Source: Hyaloperonospora brassicae (Eukaryota > Oomycota > Peronosporomycetes > Peronosporales > Peronosporaceae). From it: a stretch of 64,000 nt of DNA. Each line of letters starts with the position of its first letter. Position 1 is the stretch's first letter. The notes under the pieces are model-generated. The model did not search any database, was not told where the DNA came from, and saw only the letters and a list, made by a program, of their open reading frames with translations. Where the stretch lies: assembly GCA_947650285.1 (NCBI GenBank), contig CANTFL010001264.1, positions 310,001 through 374,000 of the forward strand, written 5' to 3'. The position numbers and the translations under genes are program-made. Below, piece after piece: positions 43,800-57,419 of this stretch.

Positions 43800-45110
43800 A
43801 GGTCTATCTTTGCTTACCAAATAAGCCTCCGAATTGCACATAAGAGCCACGGGGTTGCGCATATGGCATGCACCTACCAGACAAACAAGTCTCGGCTCCA
43901 TTTACTTCACATCCTAGGAGTAGCAAGCTGCTTGACAATATAATTTGATTGCCATTCTTCGGCTAGAGCAAATACAGTAGCTCCGTACTTTTTTGTCCGC
44001 GCAAGTGGGGCCAATGTGAGAAGTACGGGTGTAAATGTCGCGTTTGGCGGGGATATGGAGTGAAGTAAGCAACCATGGTGTGAATGTACCAAACACGTCT
44101 AATCTAATTAATGATCCCGACAATCGAACGGACGTGCATGCCTGTGTTACTTGGATAATTATGCAATCGAGTCTGATCGCGGCCTACATCAATGTCTCTT
44201 GTCCTCGATTATATCCCAACTAAAGCTCCAGATGGACAATAAGCCGAAGCTTGAGTCACATTAGCATAGCCGCACAATTGCTGCGGTCGCAGGTATGCTA
44301 GCACTGCGTCTCCCGTCGCTCCCACACTCAGCTCCAGTGGATGCGACTTCTTGATCCTGTATCACTTGGACGTGTGTCAGGAACGATAAGATGCCGGCTT
44401 CATCCAGTTCAGCTCGAAGGTCGGGAAGCTTCTGGGTGTATGATATTGACGCAGTAACTTGATCAAAAGGCGATCAAGACACGGACTGGACCGTGCAAGA
44501 TGGTAATATTTGCAAAGCATTGCTGAAAGTGTGCCCCCGGCTTATACTATATGTGTAAGGGTCAGACGCATGTGAAAGTTGTGAATTTAGAGTGGGGGCA
44601 AGCGAGGGGTTGTTGAAATGAGCAGAGCACTACTTTTTCAAGATTAATAACATGGCGAGATTGGTGTACAATCAGCATCTGGTTTCACCGGCGATTTACT
44701 TCAAGGCGCCGTGGTGGAGCGACTCGAGCTTTCTCGACAACATGCCGGACCTGTGGGATGCGTTGTTGGATCCTGGGGAGCTCAAATGAAAGGCGAGGAC
44801 ATGAAGTGGGGAAATGCGGTGTCGATTTACTTAAATAAGAATGCCTTTGAATCGTTTTACTGGGTAACGCGTTAGCTATCTCTCGCTCACACATAGCGCA
44901 ATGCAATAGTCGATGTAGTTGAGGAAAAACACCTTCCATGCCGATATGCTGGCAGCTAGATCTCAAGTGTCCTGACGCGTTAGCTGTGACCGAATTGGCA
45001 CAGCAATATCTGTTTGAAACAATCGTTTGTATATGCTGAGCAAAGTGCCATCGCTGATGTCGGCTGTCGTAACTACGATAGCAACACGCAGCTTCCAACC
45101 CATCGCTTCC
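43800..45110. other. No gene recognised
   Basis: The minus-strand frame at 44685-45098 (137 codons, several Cys and His) has no family I recognise; other frames are shorter. No repeat partner was found. Confidence 0.5.
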
Positions 45111-45114
45111 TACG

Positions 45115-45290
45115 ACGCAAAAGCTAAATCGCAGATAAGGTTATAGTCACCATTAAGAGATCTAAATATATGAAACGATCATAGTCACCCCTCTCTAGAA
45201 GCGAAATCTTTGATTACAATTTACTGCAGAATATGAGTTGTGGGACATATTACAGAAGGGTGTGCTTCGTATAACGGCTCACATATTTAT
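45115..45290. mobile_element. Internally deleted derivative of the 30.6-31.9 kb element
   Basis: In order: GCAGATAAGGTTATAGTCAC (reverse complement of about 31907-31926), GATCATAGTCACCCCTCTCT (reverse complement of about 30723-30745), then ACATATTACAGAAGGGTGTG and ATAACGGCTC (reverse complement of about 30641-30680). The two ends of the long element are thus joined with the core missing. Confidence 0.55.
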
Positions 45291-45434
45291 CTTGCTGAGT
45301 AAAATAATAGTTGAATTCTTACCTTCTACAACCCCCATCGGCACCACCTCATCAATAGCGGATGTGAGCTATGACGTTATAAATAAGTTAATAAAAATCG
45401 CCGCTAGATGCGCACAATGACGTTGCGCAAGTAA

Positions 45435-45496
45435 CTGCCCTAGTAGTTTGTATCTTAGTGTAGTAAACTACACTTGGCTACAAACTACTAGGGCAG
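45435..45496. repeat. 62-bp near-palindrome with 18-bp perfect arms
   Basis: CTGCCCTAGTAGTTTGTA (45435-45452) is the exact reverse complement of 45479-45496. The 26 nt between contain a second hairpin, AGTGTAGT-AA-ACTACACT. Flanking sequence at 45300-45430 is related to 48280-48400, where no such palindrome is present. Confidence 0.85.
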
Positions 45497-45499
45497 CAA

Positions 45500-48400
45500 T
45501 CAAATGAAATATTATTTATGAGATGTTGGATTGATAGGGGACGCAATTTGAATTATTAGGCTCTTCGTGCAACGTGCTCGTTCTAGACGTCAAGCATTTC
45601 CTAGCTCGTGCGTGTACGAGAGCTTTTTAGGGATCTGCCCACACTGAATAATTGTAGGTATCTTGTACTGTGTCAATGCAAGATGGAAATTCTGTAATAT
45701 ACAGAGCTTGTCAATGTGATTACCGGCTCTAGAGATTGACTAGTTTAATCACCCTGGCACACTAATTGGAGAAAAGATTCTATGGCTCTTCACCAAAGTA
45801 AGACTTTTTGCTCAAACAACATAGATTTCTTTGGGAAAGAACAAATTAAAATGTCATTAATCTTAGCTGCTAAATCTTCTTGTTCAAAGAACCAAAAGAT
45901 TCAGCGAATCAACTTCACTATATGCATATGATTTTTTAAATAAGAAGACTTGACTCTTCTTACGCGACCTGAGACTTCTCAACGAGGCCTGTGTCTCTAA
46001 CAGATCAAAATTAGAACCAAAATTCTTTTTTTTAAATTGAAGGACACCATTACCAAAACCTCCCTAATCTAGAATCTATACAATGATATCCTAGATTAGT
46101 ACTTTATAAGACATATTATCAGGTGGCTGACACGACAGCCCCAAATAATAATAAAGGGTCCTCATTTCGCATTCTATATATAAGCGTCCCAGGTGCGTAC
46201 CAAACAAGTTAAATCGGTTACCAACCGACGTCAAATTTCCGTTATACGCTCCCACACTAAACAGGTAATACGGGGATACTAACATTTGTCTCATTCCATC
46301 GTACGACCTTGTCAGAGGAGAACGAGTTATTTTCCGGTTGCTTTCTCATTCAATGGTAGCATAATGCCATCAGAGGATGACTCTTATCCTTTTAGTATAC
46401 CGATTCCTAAGTTATGGTAAACAAAGAGAATTACACGAAGCTACCGAGTGAGAAACATTATAAAGCTCTTCTGTGCAGACGACTGTTGTCGCTCTAGAAC
46501 CGAAGCCGGTTACAGAAAGAGGTGCTGCTAGCGCGCTAACATCGCTGAGTAATAATCAAGCCTACGAGGATAACATCATCACCAATAAGCTCGATGAGCA
46601 ACAGCTGCACGATCTCTGGCGGGCAAGGCGGCTCACAATCGATCTAGGACCATGGCGTGTACCCAAGCGTGACATTAATATATATTTCGCTCACCCAGTA
46701 TTAATGTTAAGCTCAGCCGGGTCGTACGCTAATCGTTGGTTGGTGGAGCACCGAATATGAGGCTGGAAATACAAACGAGATCTCTGCGTACCAAGCGCTA
46801 AACGAAAACTGCTTAGTAACACAACTCGTGCCAGTAAATTAATACCTGTCAAGATTAAAATATTCACTAGGTGGTGCGTATTTGCCACCACAAGGACAAT
46901 CCTGATCATTCTATATCCAGGTGAGTCGGATTTCGAGAAAATATGTTTTTTTACTAATTAGGTAGAGCGCATGTGTGGCCGACACATTTTAGATGATCTT
47001 TAAGGTAGCGGTGGCGTCGCCGATATTCGTTTTAAGTGATAAATAGGTAATAATTTTTAAAGTTAAAGGCCCGAGGCCAATGGCATTTTCTGTAAAGATT
47101 CTCGACGCACATCAAAGCGACACAAACGCAATCGCACCGGTGCTTCGGCTGAAACAGCCAAAAATATAGTCATAACATTGAACCAGTCAGCGCCTAATCA
47201 TCGAGGGCTAAGCGTGCGATTTTGATAGTGGCACCTGCGCAGGTCGGCTAAAAACGTCGACAGCAAAAGTTAAAATCGTCGGAGCGGGATCAAATTCACA
47301 CAAGTTGTGTGGCTCCCGAAATCCGATCGACTTCACCAAGGGTTGTTTACAGCCGTCGCGACGACTTCGCTGTATTAATATCGAAAAAATATATATAACA
47401 GTTGTCGTGTCTCTCACCCCGTCACAATTTCGCGAGCGCCAACGACTCGATATCGAAAGCGCGTCGTTCATATCATCAGAAGGTCGAAAGAATATGAGAT
47501 GATCCACCTCAGTCGGACCGCGCATAGATTTTTTTGGTCAACACGTCCTCTGCCGGCCTCGTTCGACCGGATATGCTCGTTGGAGACGGCTGTTATGAAG
47601 TGGGATGGGTATCGCCGTAACACACTCCGTTAAAGTTGATCCTAGCGCTGAAATCATATTCGGGTGCTAGGCACTATTGATAGTCTTTGTAGACGATGTG
47701 TGGAGATATAGATGAGCGATTACCCAAACCGTTGAAATGACAAAGCATTATGGGAGCTCGTTCAAGCGCTCAGCTCTTCGATGCAGAACCATACAAAGAA
47801 AAGCATCATTGTGTGTCATCTATTCTATAGGATACTTCTACAATGACATTCCGCTGAGGTGTCATGCAAACTTTCTATGTATCCCGTGTAGATCTTATTC
47901 GCGACGTGCAAAGGATCATGTTCAATTTGTGATGGTGCGGATCTGGAGTCCAACCCTAATGACGTCAATCAGGTTGTGTTCATAAGTGTTGCGAAGGAGG
48001 TAATCCAGACGTAGACATTTACCACACGGTGCCACTGTCCCCGCTCATTGCGGAAATTATCATAGCGCGGACACGATGCAATCATGTACGAGCGAGGACG
48101 ACGATTTCGCATGGCATTATGTCTTTTTCACGTGTAAAAAGCGCTTTCTCGATAATCGTTCGCAACTCGCATCGTGGGGCGTATGAGTTGTTTGCGTGTC
48201 ATTGACACCAAAATGGACCAACTAGGCTATTATTGTAATTAGTTGTAGCTTTTAATACTTCCGTTCTAAAAAACTTCAGTGTAATATCACCTTAGAAGGT
48301 TCCATTCGGCACCACTTCATCATTGCGTAATATAGGCCATGATAACAACCAAGTGAATTATCAATCGCTGCTAGACGCGCGCAACGGGTGGTGCTCGCGT

Positions 48401-48640
48401 CTTTAAGGTATGAAATGAATTATTGATAGCCTATTTGGGCAACAATTAGGGAACCAATGTAACAGAGAGATGAGAAGACGCTTCTTCGGTGTACACAAGA
48501 ACACGATTGATAAACTTGGGCTACTAATTATTTGTAGAGTATATAGATGTAGACGTTGAGATAGACCTAAAGAGCGCCTTGTATATCGCTAATTGTTCTG
48601 TTTTTAAAACCAAGAATCTTGATCAACGACAGGCTTACAC
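45500..48640. other. AT-rich region, no confident gene
   Basis: A 95-codon frame at 46473-46760 (starting GTG, rich in Asn and Leu) and a 105-codon frame at 47208-47525 minus show no recognised domain. 48280-48400 resembles 45300-45430 and, weakly, a stretch of the gypsy LTR in the copy 3 orientation (AATCGC.GC.AGACGCGCG), suggesting old LTR fragments. Confidence 0.45.
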
Positions 48641-48649
48641 GGAATCCGT

Positions 48650-51600
48650 GGGGTCAAAATACCGTGTTGGTATTGGTCTCGCGCCAAATCTTTTGCTACG
48701 AATGATTATTTTAAAACATCAGCTGCGTGATAACACATGAAAAAATTCGAAACTATTGATCGGCTTACGATCGTCCTATAAAGGTGTATTTAATAATGAA
48801 TTAGACTACACCCGTTGGAATGCGATAAAAAGCATGGATGTGCATGCAAAAAACTGAGTGTGGTAGGGTCAGTAAAAGTCTTTACTTACTGTAGATTTTT
48901 CCGTTTTGAGGCCACAATACCAACTTATCAGTGCATCGTTGCAATAATTCATTGGTACACATTTGCAAATAGAAAAAAATAAAAAAGGCTATAATCGGTC
49001 TGTAGACAGGAAAAAATGAATACTTATCCGGTCCGTCTATTATATAGTCGATTTAAAAGGCCGATAATTCATTATAATTATTTTTCTCTCGGCCAGATGA
49101 TTGTGTAGGGTAATGAATCAAAACCACAATTTATCTCTGGTACTTACGACTTAGTTACGTCGTCGAGTTTGGAGACGAAGAAATGCATATATAAGTCTAA
49201 AAAAAAACATATAATACCTGCTATATGCGCACCATCATTGGCTTGCGATATAGTTTTACTGTATAAATGCCTCTATAGTTCTAAAGAGAACACAGATGAA
49301 GCAGTATCCTGCATCATACCGGCGCGAAAGCGCATCTTTGACTACTATATATTATCAATATGATTGAAAAAATTGAGGAGAGGTACAACGCGTGAATCAC
49401 AACATCCACCTCGACATTCTTAATGGCGTGTGAGAAGATGGAGTCCATGCGTAATGACGTATGATTAGTGCAAACGATGTGAAGTGTATCTATAAGAGAT
49501 TTGATTGAGAGCATTTTCCCGTATTTTATTATGATAAGACGGTTTCTTATATACATTGGCAATACGATCACATATTTGTAGCAGATGCAACTGATTTTGA
49601 CGACGCGCTGTGCATTGTTTGTATCGGACTGGATATTTTACAGTCGTTGCGAGTTTGCTGGCGTCACAAGAAGAATGAAATGGTTTCTGCTGGCCTGGAA
49701 AGACAAACTAGGGCAAATTCTAGTAAAATGCGGTTTGTGCATTCAGAAAATGCTGAAACATTGCACGGCTAAACTAATTTATTTATAGCCATTTCTCTTA
49801 TACTTTTTCAGTTTCGTAGAGGTATTGCGCATCTACGCCGAAGATTCCAAACCTTTTAAATTATCTTGACATTGAATGAAACGGAGCGGTAGACTATACC
49901 CTTTTTTGGGATCTGGGAGTACGCAAATATATCGAAGATGCTTCCAAGATGTAATATTTCGTTAGCTACAAGGTGATCGTTTTCTATATTTGTTGGAAAA
50001 ATATTCCCCGTACATAATTGTAATGTGTTTAAATTTTAGTTGGTGGACTTCCACGTTTAACTTATATCCAGTATCTTAAATGTATGGTCTAACACATTGT
50101 AGAAGAAACTCACTGCAAGATACCGCACCAAATTTGTCATTTTTTACCCTCATGCTCGACGTGGCTTGTATTAACTTTTCTAGTGTAAACGTCACTCAAC
50201 TAGGACTCCCGAACCAGACTACGCGGTGAACTCACAGTCCTGCACGGATTTACCTATCCGCGCATTACATCCAAGAGAAGTTACCCATCCGATCTCTACA
50301 AAATCATGCCTATTCGGGTACCGTCCATAAAGTCTATCGTATTTAGTATCTGCATATAAGCCGGTTCTGTTGTTGCAATAAACTTGCAATGATATCTACA
50401 AAAAAGGTTAACTACAATACGAAGAAACGACTCTTTCAAATAGCTTGCTTCATACCGATTAAAATTGAGTATGTTCTTCGTAGTGACTTATTCACGAAGC
50501 AATGACCACTGTTTCATTAAATAGTAATTTAGGCCTGAAACAATATGATATCAAGACGATAGACCTAATTCTTAACAAGCACACTTAGCACATATAAATT
50601 AAATGAAACGTTTGATTGGAAACAAATTACAGCTGAAATCTACCTCCAACGACTCCCACAGTTAGACTTGTATCCGTTCAGTCGGAGTCTTTGCATCTAC
50701 TACAATCTCGTCCGTCGATAATAAAACGGAAAATTTTCAATGTTTAGCAATCAGTACAGCCAATATTTGAAAACTATTCATCCGTACTTTGCGAAGCGTA
50801 TTTACATCTGATATGAAAGGACCCGCACTCGGTCTGTGTTTGATTTAGCGATCGATAGTCTTGATGGATAAGTGGGTCCTTTTTTAGTAATCGAAATCTA
50901 AAAATTTAAAAATACTTGAAAAACAAATTGTTTTGTTCAATACGTGCCAGATTTTACCTTGATCATCATCAGCTTTCATTTTCAATTTTTTGCGATTAAA
51001 TGTACCTTACGCCTTGGGTAAATATATTGCCGCGTCCAGGCAATCGTTACCCTTATCTTTAAATGCGGCCCGCTAGGCCTGCATTCATTCCTATATTAAT
51101 TTTCTGGTTTGGAGTGGTTTACATTTAGCCTTACCTGCCTTATTATGTATATGCCAGAGACTTAATACAAAGTATGCTGACTATCTCCACTGAGATACAT
51201 ATGAACGAATGAGACCACTTTAATTACTTGAAGGACATTCACAAGTTGTTAATCATCTATGAATTTCTTTTCATACCTATCTGATGGTTAGCGGTAATGC
51301 ACCATCATAGTATAGTTGGGTAAATTGTTCATTGTGTGAACCTACCGAGCTGTGATAGATCGAACCGGAAAACAAAAAAAATCCATTACTTGTACGAAGT
51401 ATCTTTTTTTCAATACCAACCGTCGTCCTCTACCAAGAGGAGCTTTAATTGACACAATTAGACCTAATATTATCTAGTGCTTGTTTCACAAGCATTTATC
51501 CGCCGTCGCATTCCAACATTATTTAAAAAATATATTGTGTTTTGTAACTTGAATTTCACATTTGACCAGTGATATATCATCTCCAGAAGCAGAGACACTC

Positions 51601-53305
51601 ATGGAAATCGTATTAAGAGAGATCTTTGACGATATGGCTGCAATAATATACCGTCACTGTCCTAGTAATAGGCCTCGCTTCAACTGGCGCCTACCATCCT
51701 TTTAAACTCGCTACTGATACCACATAGCAATAAAAACAGGTTTATGGCTCTGGGACCTCTTTGACGACTTATGGTTAAAATGGTCCATCGGATTCGACAT
51801 AAATTCGGATCACTACGTACAAAGTTTTCGTCCTGCGTTTTATTATCAGGTGCAGTTGTGCAATCACGTAAACTTGCAAAGCAAATTTTGTATACCCGCA
51901 TATGGAAGGGGTATTCTCACGACTTCCGGACTCTTGTAGACTTGGATAAAGATAATGTATCGAAAGGTCGAGTGTGGCTTAGGCCCAAAGGTTAAAATAC
52001 ACAACAAATTTGATTCATTTCGTGTCCCATACCAACCCTAAATGATGAGCTTTGACAGGTACAACAGGTATACCCAGCATACGCACGTATCTCACCGAAT
52101 GCTCATCTAACTAATGGTCCGTGCTCCGGATTTAAAAGGAGGCGGTTGATTTAGTTTTAATTGGTCCAGTTGATATGTTAAACTTGAGAGCTTATACATA
52201 TCGCAGAGGCCATATATAGACGTTTGAAGTTGATCATATATTTTGTATATGCCAATTGCGTTTGGAATGAATATCTATTCAGAAACTTAAGCTCTTAGAC
52301 CCATGCTTTAGCACGTTCAAGTAAGCACAAGTAACCCAATGCAACATTTTTATCTCCTCTGTGGTACGACAAGGCCGTTGGATCCCTTTGATATCGACAA
52401 ATACCTATGCACAAGAAGTTACAGTCGACACGTATTAGGTAGAATTTTTAATTTAAACATTTAAGTGAAAACTTCAAACGTAGAATTGATACAGCACTTT
52501 AGTTTTGATGCGGCTTAATACTCGATGTATTGATTTAATCTATTCTAGTGATAGCTACGGACGCTGAGTATTCTGTTAAAAGAGCTAATGTAAAATATTG
52601 CTTCGACGTCACAATTTGATGTGGGCTACACTGGGCTGTTCAGGAAAGTTTCTAGTCTTCTATCGGAGCTCATAAGATGGTGCTGATAGAAATAACACCA
52701 GCGAAAAACCTTTTTTGAGAGACCACAGTCGATTGCATGTACTATAATAGGCGAACCCTGAGCGTTAAGCGTAAATAGTATTCTCACTCCATCTTAACGC
52801 TATCGTTTATATAGTATGACCGTAGATTATGGACGGGCCACAAAGTGCATCCTAATGTGACGGGGCACCAATTGTTGATTGACGCATTGCGATTCGAAAA
52901 GGGGTGAAGGGACCTTAAAAACGCGCATATACTGTACGTGCAATGGAAGACTATCGTATAAAAAAAGCAAGCTCAGTAGAAGCAAAAAATCTTACTTGTA
53001 CTAAACATACCTCAGTCGATAGTTTACCCATAATCGATATTTCTTGAAAAACAAAGCTCTACAATTTCTTAATGTAGCTATTTCTCTGATCACTCATCGT
53101 GCTTGTCTAGCACCAATCCGTAGCAAGATGATAAATAAAAATGAGAATAATATATAAACGGATGAATAATGCCGCATTTTGTAACAAAGATATAAGATAT
53201 TTAATGTTTCATTAGCAAGGTAAATGTTGAGCAAAATTACCAATTTAGATTTGTTCACGTTGTCTAAAATTGATGTTATGACATGTATCGGGCTCCCCCG
53301 TTGTA
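48650..53305 (-). mobile_element. Ancient gypsy relic of the same lineage, heavily AT-drifted
   Basis: Stretches align in order with gypsy copy 1. About 48870 matches the integrase finger region (GGTCAGTAAAAGTC), 49320 CCGGCGCGAAAG, 49660 GCTGGCGTCACA with GAAATGGT (RNase H), 50350 GCCGGT.C.GTTG, 50480 TTCACGA.GCA.TG.CCACTG, 51070 CCCGCTAGGC.TGCATTCAT, and 51590 GCAGAGACAC. At 52841-52866 ACAAAGTGC...TGTGACGGGGCAC matches the primer-site/LTR junction, and GGGCTCCCCCGTTGTA near 53290-53305 matches the LTR end. Every frame is broken and many C and G positions have become T and A. Confidence 0.65.
52856..53305 (-). repeat. Vestigial 5' LTR of the gypsy relic
   Basis: Begins TGTGACGGGGCAC and ends GGGCTCCCCCGTTGTA, about 450 bp against 388-390 in the young copies. 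The interior is only faintly similar, and hairpins conserved in the young LTRs are largely gone. Confidence 0.55.
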
Positions 53306-54430
53306 TTTATGAACGATACAGATGATCACTATGCAACTTTGATGTAAATTCTACATAGGCGATATAATGCGAAGTGGTGTTTAGGGCTAAGACTCAATCT
53401 ACCGGAGTCGGATAAATATTTCCATTCTTTACAGTCTTATACGGCTCGATGCAGCAAAAACGCTACTGATCGAGTGTGCAAAGCTAATGACTTAAGGTCC
53501 ATCGAAATGACCTTACAAGCGTTCAATTAACGGTTAAAATGTACTATATTTAAATTGATTTAGCTCTTGTAAGCAGCTAAATCGCAGCTGCTCTTTATTT
53601 ACATTTTCGGCGACTAAATAACTTGTGTTAACGAAACACTCAACATTTCTGACGGATGGGCGCTACTCATTGTGAGCCCAAAAAATGATTATATATTTGT
53701 AGCTCGGCAACCGAATAAATACGCGTTCAGTTAAAATTACTACCTCTAGCAATAATATATTTTTTAAAACTAGATACAATAACGTCTAGTTGACCATCAG
53801 CTGGCCAGTCTGATCAATAGATGCAAACGTACATCTCCCTTCTGCCCCGAATGCAAACATTGATAGCACTATATTTACGATGATATATTTTTGGATTATG
53901 ATAGCACACAAAAATATATTTATGGGAATTTTTTGCAATAAATGGACAGCTGCACTCCTAAAAGAGATATGAAGCTAAGACTGGTGTTTCACTTAATTTG
54001 ATGAACAGCTGTTACGATTTAGACGAAATTAAGGTACTCACTTATCTATTGAAACTATTTGCACAAGATTAAGATGCTTGATCTATGGAAATGTTTTAAA
54101 CTTGGTATGAAAGTGATTGTAAGGACTAACTGAGACTAGATGCTTTGACGTACCAATAAGGGGCAAAACTGTCCCTGTGTAAATAAAAAAACCTTTTAGC
54201 TGGTCTGTGAGGACCATAACGGGAAAAGGGAGGCTGACTTGATTAAAATAGGGTACTGATAAAGGATGTCTATGGTGGCTACTGTTCCCTTAGCGTATAA
54301 TGTCATCAAATGACTTTAATTATTGTCCTCTTCATTAATCGCTTAGACGTGCATATATATGGTCCTAAGTTTACCCTAAATTGTCAATTTCAATGAAAGC
54401 GCTCTCCATATTTGTAAGTATGAAAATACG
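53306..54430. other. No gene seen
   Basis: AT-rich, without open frames of note or recognisable repeats. Confidence 0.6.
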
Positions 54431-54436
<6 letters not shown>

Positions 54437-54464
<28 letters not shown>

Positions 54465-54583
54465 TGTATGTATGTATGTATGTATGTATGTATGTATGTA
54501 TGTATGTATGTATGTATGTATGTATGTATGTATGCATGTATGTATGTATGTATGTATGTATGTATGTATGCATGCATGTATGT
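54437..54583. repeat. (ATGT)n tetranucleotide microsatellite
   Basis: About 147 bp of GTAT/ATGT repeats with a few GCAT variants near 54535 and 54570. The open frames on both strands over it are translations of the repeat. Confidence 0.98.
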
Positions 54584-55750
54584 GTGGACGTAGATTTATG
54601 CTTCTATGTGTTTGAACGCATCTTTGTGTGTATCTGTCTAATTATATGTAGGTTTATCTATGTATCTATGTATATCTTAATTTATCTTTCTATCTGGTAT
54701 GCATCATATATCTAGCTATATTAAGGTAATGGATATATCACCGACCAAAGCCTTTAACCTGAACGTTTTATAGTCTTTTTCATACTATCAGGATGCAGTT
54801 AAATTACATCAGAAGCTTAGACAGAAGGATGACGGCCTCAAATTAGAAAAGGATAAATAACGTGCGCTACCATTCGATCATATGCGATACAATGCTAGTT
54901 CTCCGTCCACGCTGACTTGCGCGTGGATGGAAGCCTATTGTAGTGGGAGTAGATGCAGCAGCGGCTTAAAACAAAATTAAAATAATCGAGCTCTTACTGT
55001 CAATAAATGCAACGGAGTTGAAATCGTGGTATGATAATTGCTACATATAACAAGCACCATGGAACACTGAGAGGGACCGTTAGTGCGACGGCATATGAGA
55101 TCAACGTTATTATATTTTCATAAGTAGTTTTGAATTTCCATCACACTTATAGAAATATGTGTGCCGGTATGTACTCAATAAAGCATCTAGATGTATCTTG
55201 ATGAAAGCTCGATTTCAACAAATGACTGTAAGTTGTTCTTTCCACCATCTCATGCTTACCCAGCCACTGAATGACTGAAAATCGCTTATATCTTGCGTTG
55301 ATAGAGTCGAGCCTTCGAAGTTCTCGTCATCACATTACGCTTCTAGTACCAATCAGCGTCATCTCGATTTGCACGCCGTCAACTGCAGTGATCGCACGTC
55401 AGTCCCTACTGTCTATATTCACTATTCGGAGTTAGTTCTGAGCTTAAAAGTGAATGTAATCAGCCATATTTGTGTACCACTCGTTTGGTTGACTAAAGTG
55501 AGTTCTTAGGATGACGGAGCGACCGGCTTACCTGGATATACCCATTCTTTTATGACCGAACTATTTTTAGCTCTCATAGATCGGACTGAGAGTCTGACCT
55601 GGGCATAACAGACCAACAAATAAATTTTTAAAAGATGAGGAATCAGGTGACTTCAATGCTATAAAATTTTCCGCTTCATTAGTGCGATGAAATAAGTAAA
55701 CCCGTAACATAAAGTTGATGCAAATGTATAAATTTAAACGATTCTTCTTT
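54584..55750. other. No gene seen
   Basis: AT-rich spacer between the microsatellite and MULE copy B. Confidence 0.6.
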
Positions 55751-56220
55751 TAGATAGGTAACCGCTAGTGAGCCTTCACTTTTCGCTTATGAATTTTATC
55801 CACATGCATTAACCAGCTATTGAATTTGAAGGTCTTAAACTTCTAAAATTAAAATTGATGTTTTAAAGCTCCTAATTTTAATATTTTCACGTTCGATTAT
55901 TACGACACATTATCATCGTTACAATAAGCAGAAGAATATTTGACCTGCGACTCAGCGCAAACAGTGCGCCATTATCAAAGCGGGCTGTGCTGCGTGGTGT
56001 CTTATCATGGTCGTTCTCAAGAGCGAAAAACGGAGTGATAGACCACTCTAGTTTCAGCGCTTTATATTTTGGCTAATGAAACAGCTAGGATTAAATGATA
56101 CGGTCAATCCTCCTCCTCCCCGTCAGGCGTTACCGTCGCTCGTACCGTCGTCGCCCGTGCTTCTACTTCTGCTCGGACTCTGGCTGCATGATGCCGTCGA
56201 TTCCATCTCCCTAGACGAGA

Positions 56221-57225
56221 TCACCTACTGGGTGACTTCATGTAAATGCGATTATAAGTTGCTCGCCACTGACCAACATGAAGAATAACATGATTTGGCC
56301 ATAAAAAACGGTCGTCATTTTTTACACACGTGAACAGCTTTGGATGGTTCAAATCAGTATCGGTTAAAATTGATCTGCTGGCATGTTCAATCACGGAAGT
56401 ATTGAAGGTCGATGGTACGGCCAATGCCGGGCATTTTGTGGATCGCCTGGGCAACGCTTTTATACCTTCAATCAGCGTCAATGTGACGGACGTCGATAAT
56501 TTAACAGCTGGATGGATACGCAAGTGCTCGTTTGTGATGATGAAGTGAACGCAGCGACGAAAACACTGATGCTTGCAAGATAGATCAATGTATTTAATCG
56601 CTATGGATTGATGATAGCTATGCCGAACGGCGTGCTACTAAATCCAGAGAATTCCTGACACTTGAATACCTAATGATGGATGTGTTTTTGCGCTCATGTT
56701 GATCCGCTATTGTCTTCGGCTGCTGTCTCTGCTCCAGAGTATTGATTTCGCTTTTGTCATTGGAACGGCTGCTGAACTTTTACTCACCTGCTCTACAGGA
56801 AGAATGAGATGGGGTAACCTGTTTCCTGCCCTTACACGACGATGGTTATGGACGCGGTGATATTGGACGTGAGTATTGCGAGGCATGATGAGGATGGTGT
56901 AGCTGGATAATGAAATGATCTTTGCGTTGTGTATGTGATACCGATCGACGATGGTGCTCACGATGGCTCGTATTATCCTATTAATTGTTTGTCTTGGATG
57001 CAGTATTGTTCAAAGAGTAATTTGAGTCGCCTTGAAGATGCCGTTACCGTCTTCTTTCTACTGACTGAATTGGTTGTGATTGCGGCTCGCTCTTCATATG
57101 ATGTTTCTTTTACAATGCTTATATCCATTTGATCGACTGCGTTTGCGATCGTAAATACATATATGTTTGGATAACGTAGACTACCAATATTTTTGCTGAA
57201 TATGATAGCAAACTTATGCATAACT
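56221..57225 (-). pseudogene. Second coding region of MULE copy B, unknown function
   Basis: Two blocks. 57221-56973 ends with TASSRRLKLLFEQYCIQDKQ, which looks helical. 56523-56221 reads STSVTLTLIEGIKALPRRST, then PSTFNTSVIEHASRSILTDT and VILHVGQWRATYNRIYM. Both have counterparts in copy A at 2050-2920. Stops between the blocks show decay. I do not recognise the protein. Placement after the transposase, inside the terminal repeats, suggests an accessory gene of the element or a captured host fragment. Confidence 0.45.
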
Positions 57226-57419
57226 TATAATGTAGGCTATCATAGGCTCGTTTAAGGTGGGTACGACATAAACGTGTATATATACGATCTAGGTATTACA
57301 ACATACATCTAATGCTTCTGAACCTCTAGATTAACTTGAGTGATAAAACAAACCCATCTTAATATATCGCCTGTAATGGAAAGCTTTGAAAGGTTGTTAG
57401 AGAGCCACTTAGGCAGACC

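Noticed and set aside
46473..46760. Possible small effector gene
   Set aside because: Starts with GTG, has no signal peptide, RXLR or LFLAK motif, and no recognised domain.
54371..54715. Open frames on both strands rich in YIHT or CMYV
   Set aside because: Pure translation of the ATGT microsatellite.
56330..57132. Plus-strand frames inside MULE copy B as a gene opposite the transposase
   Set aside because: The minus-strand reading aligns better with copy A across both blocks; kept only as a doubt in that entry.
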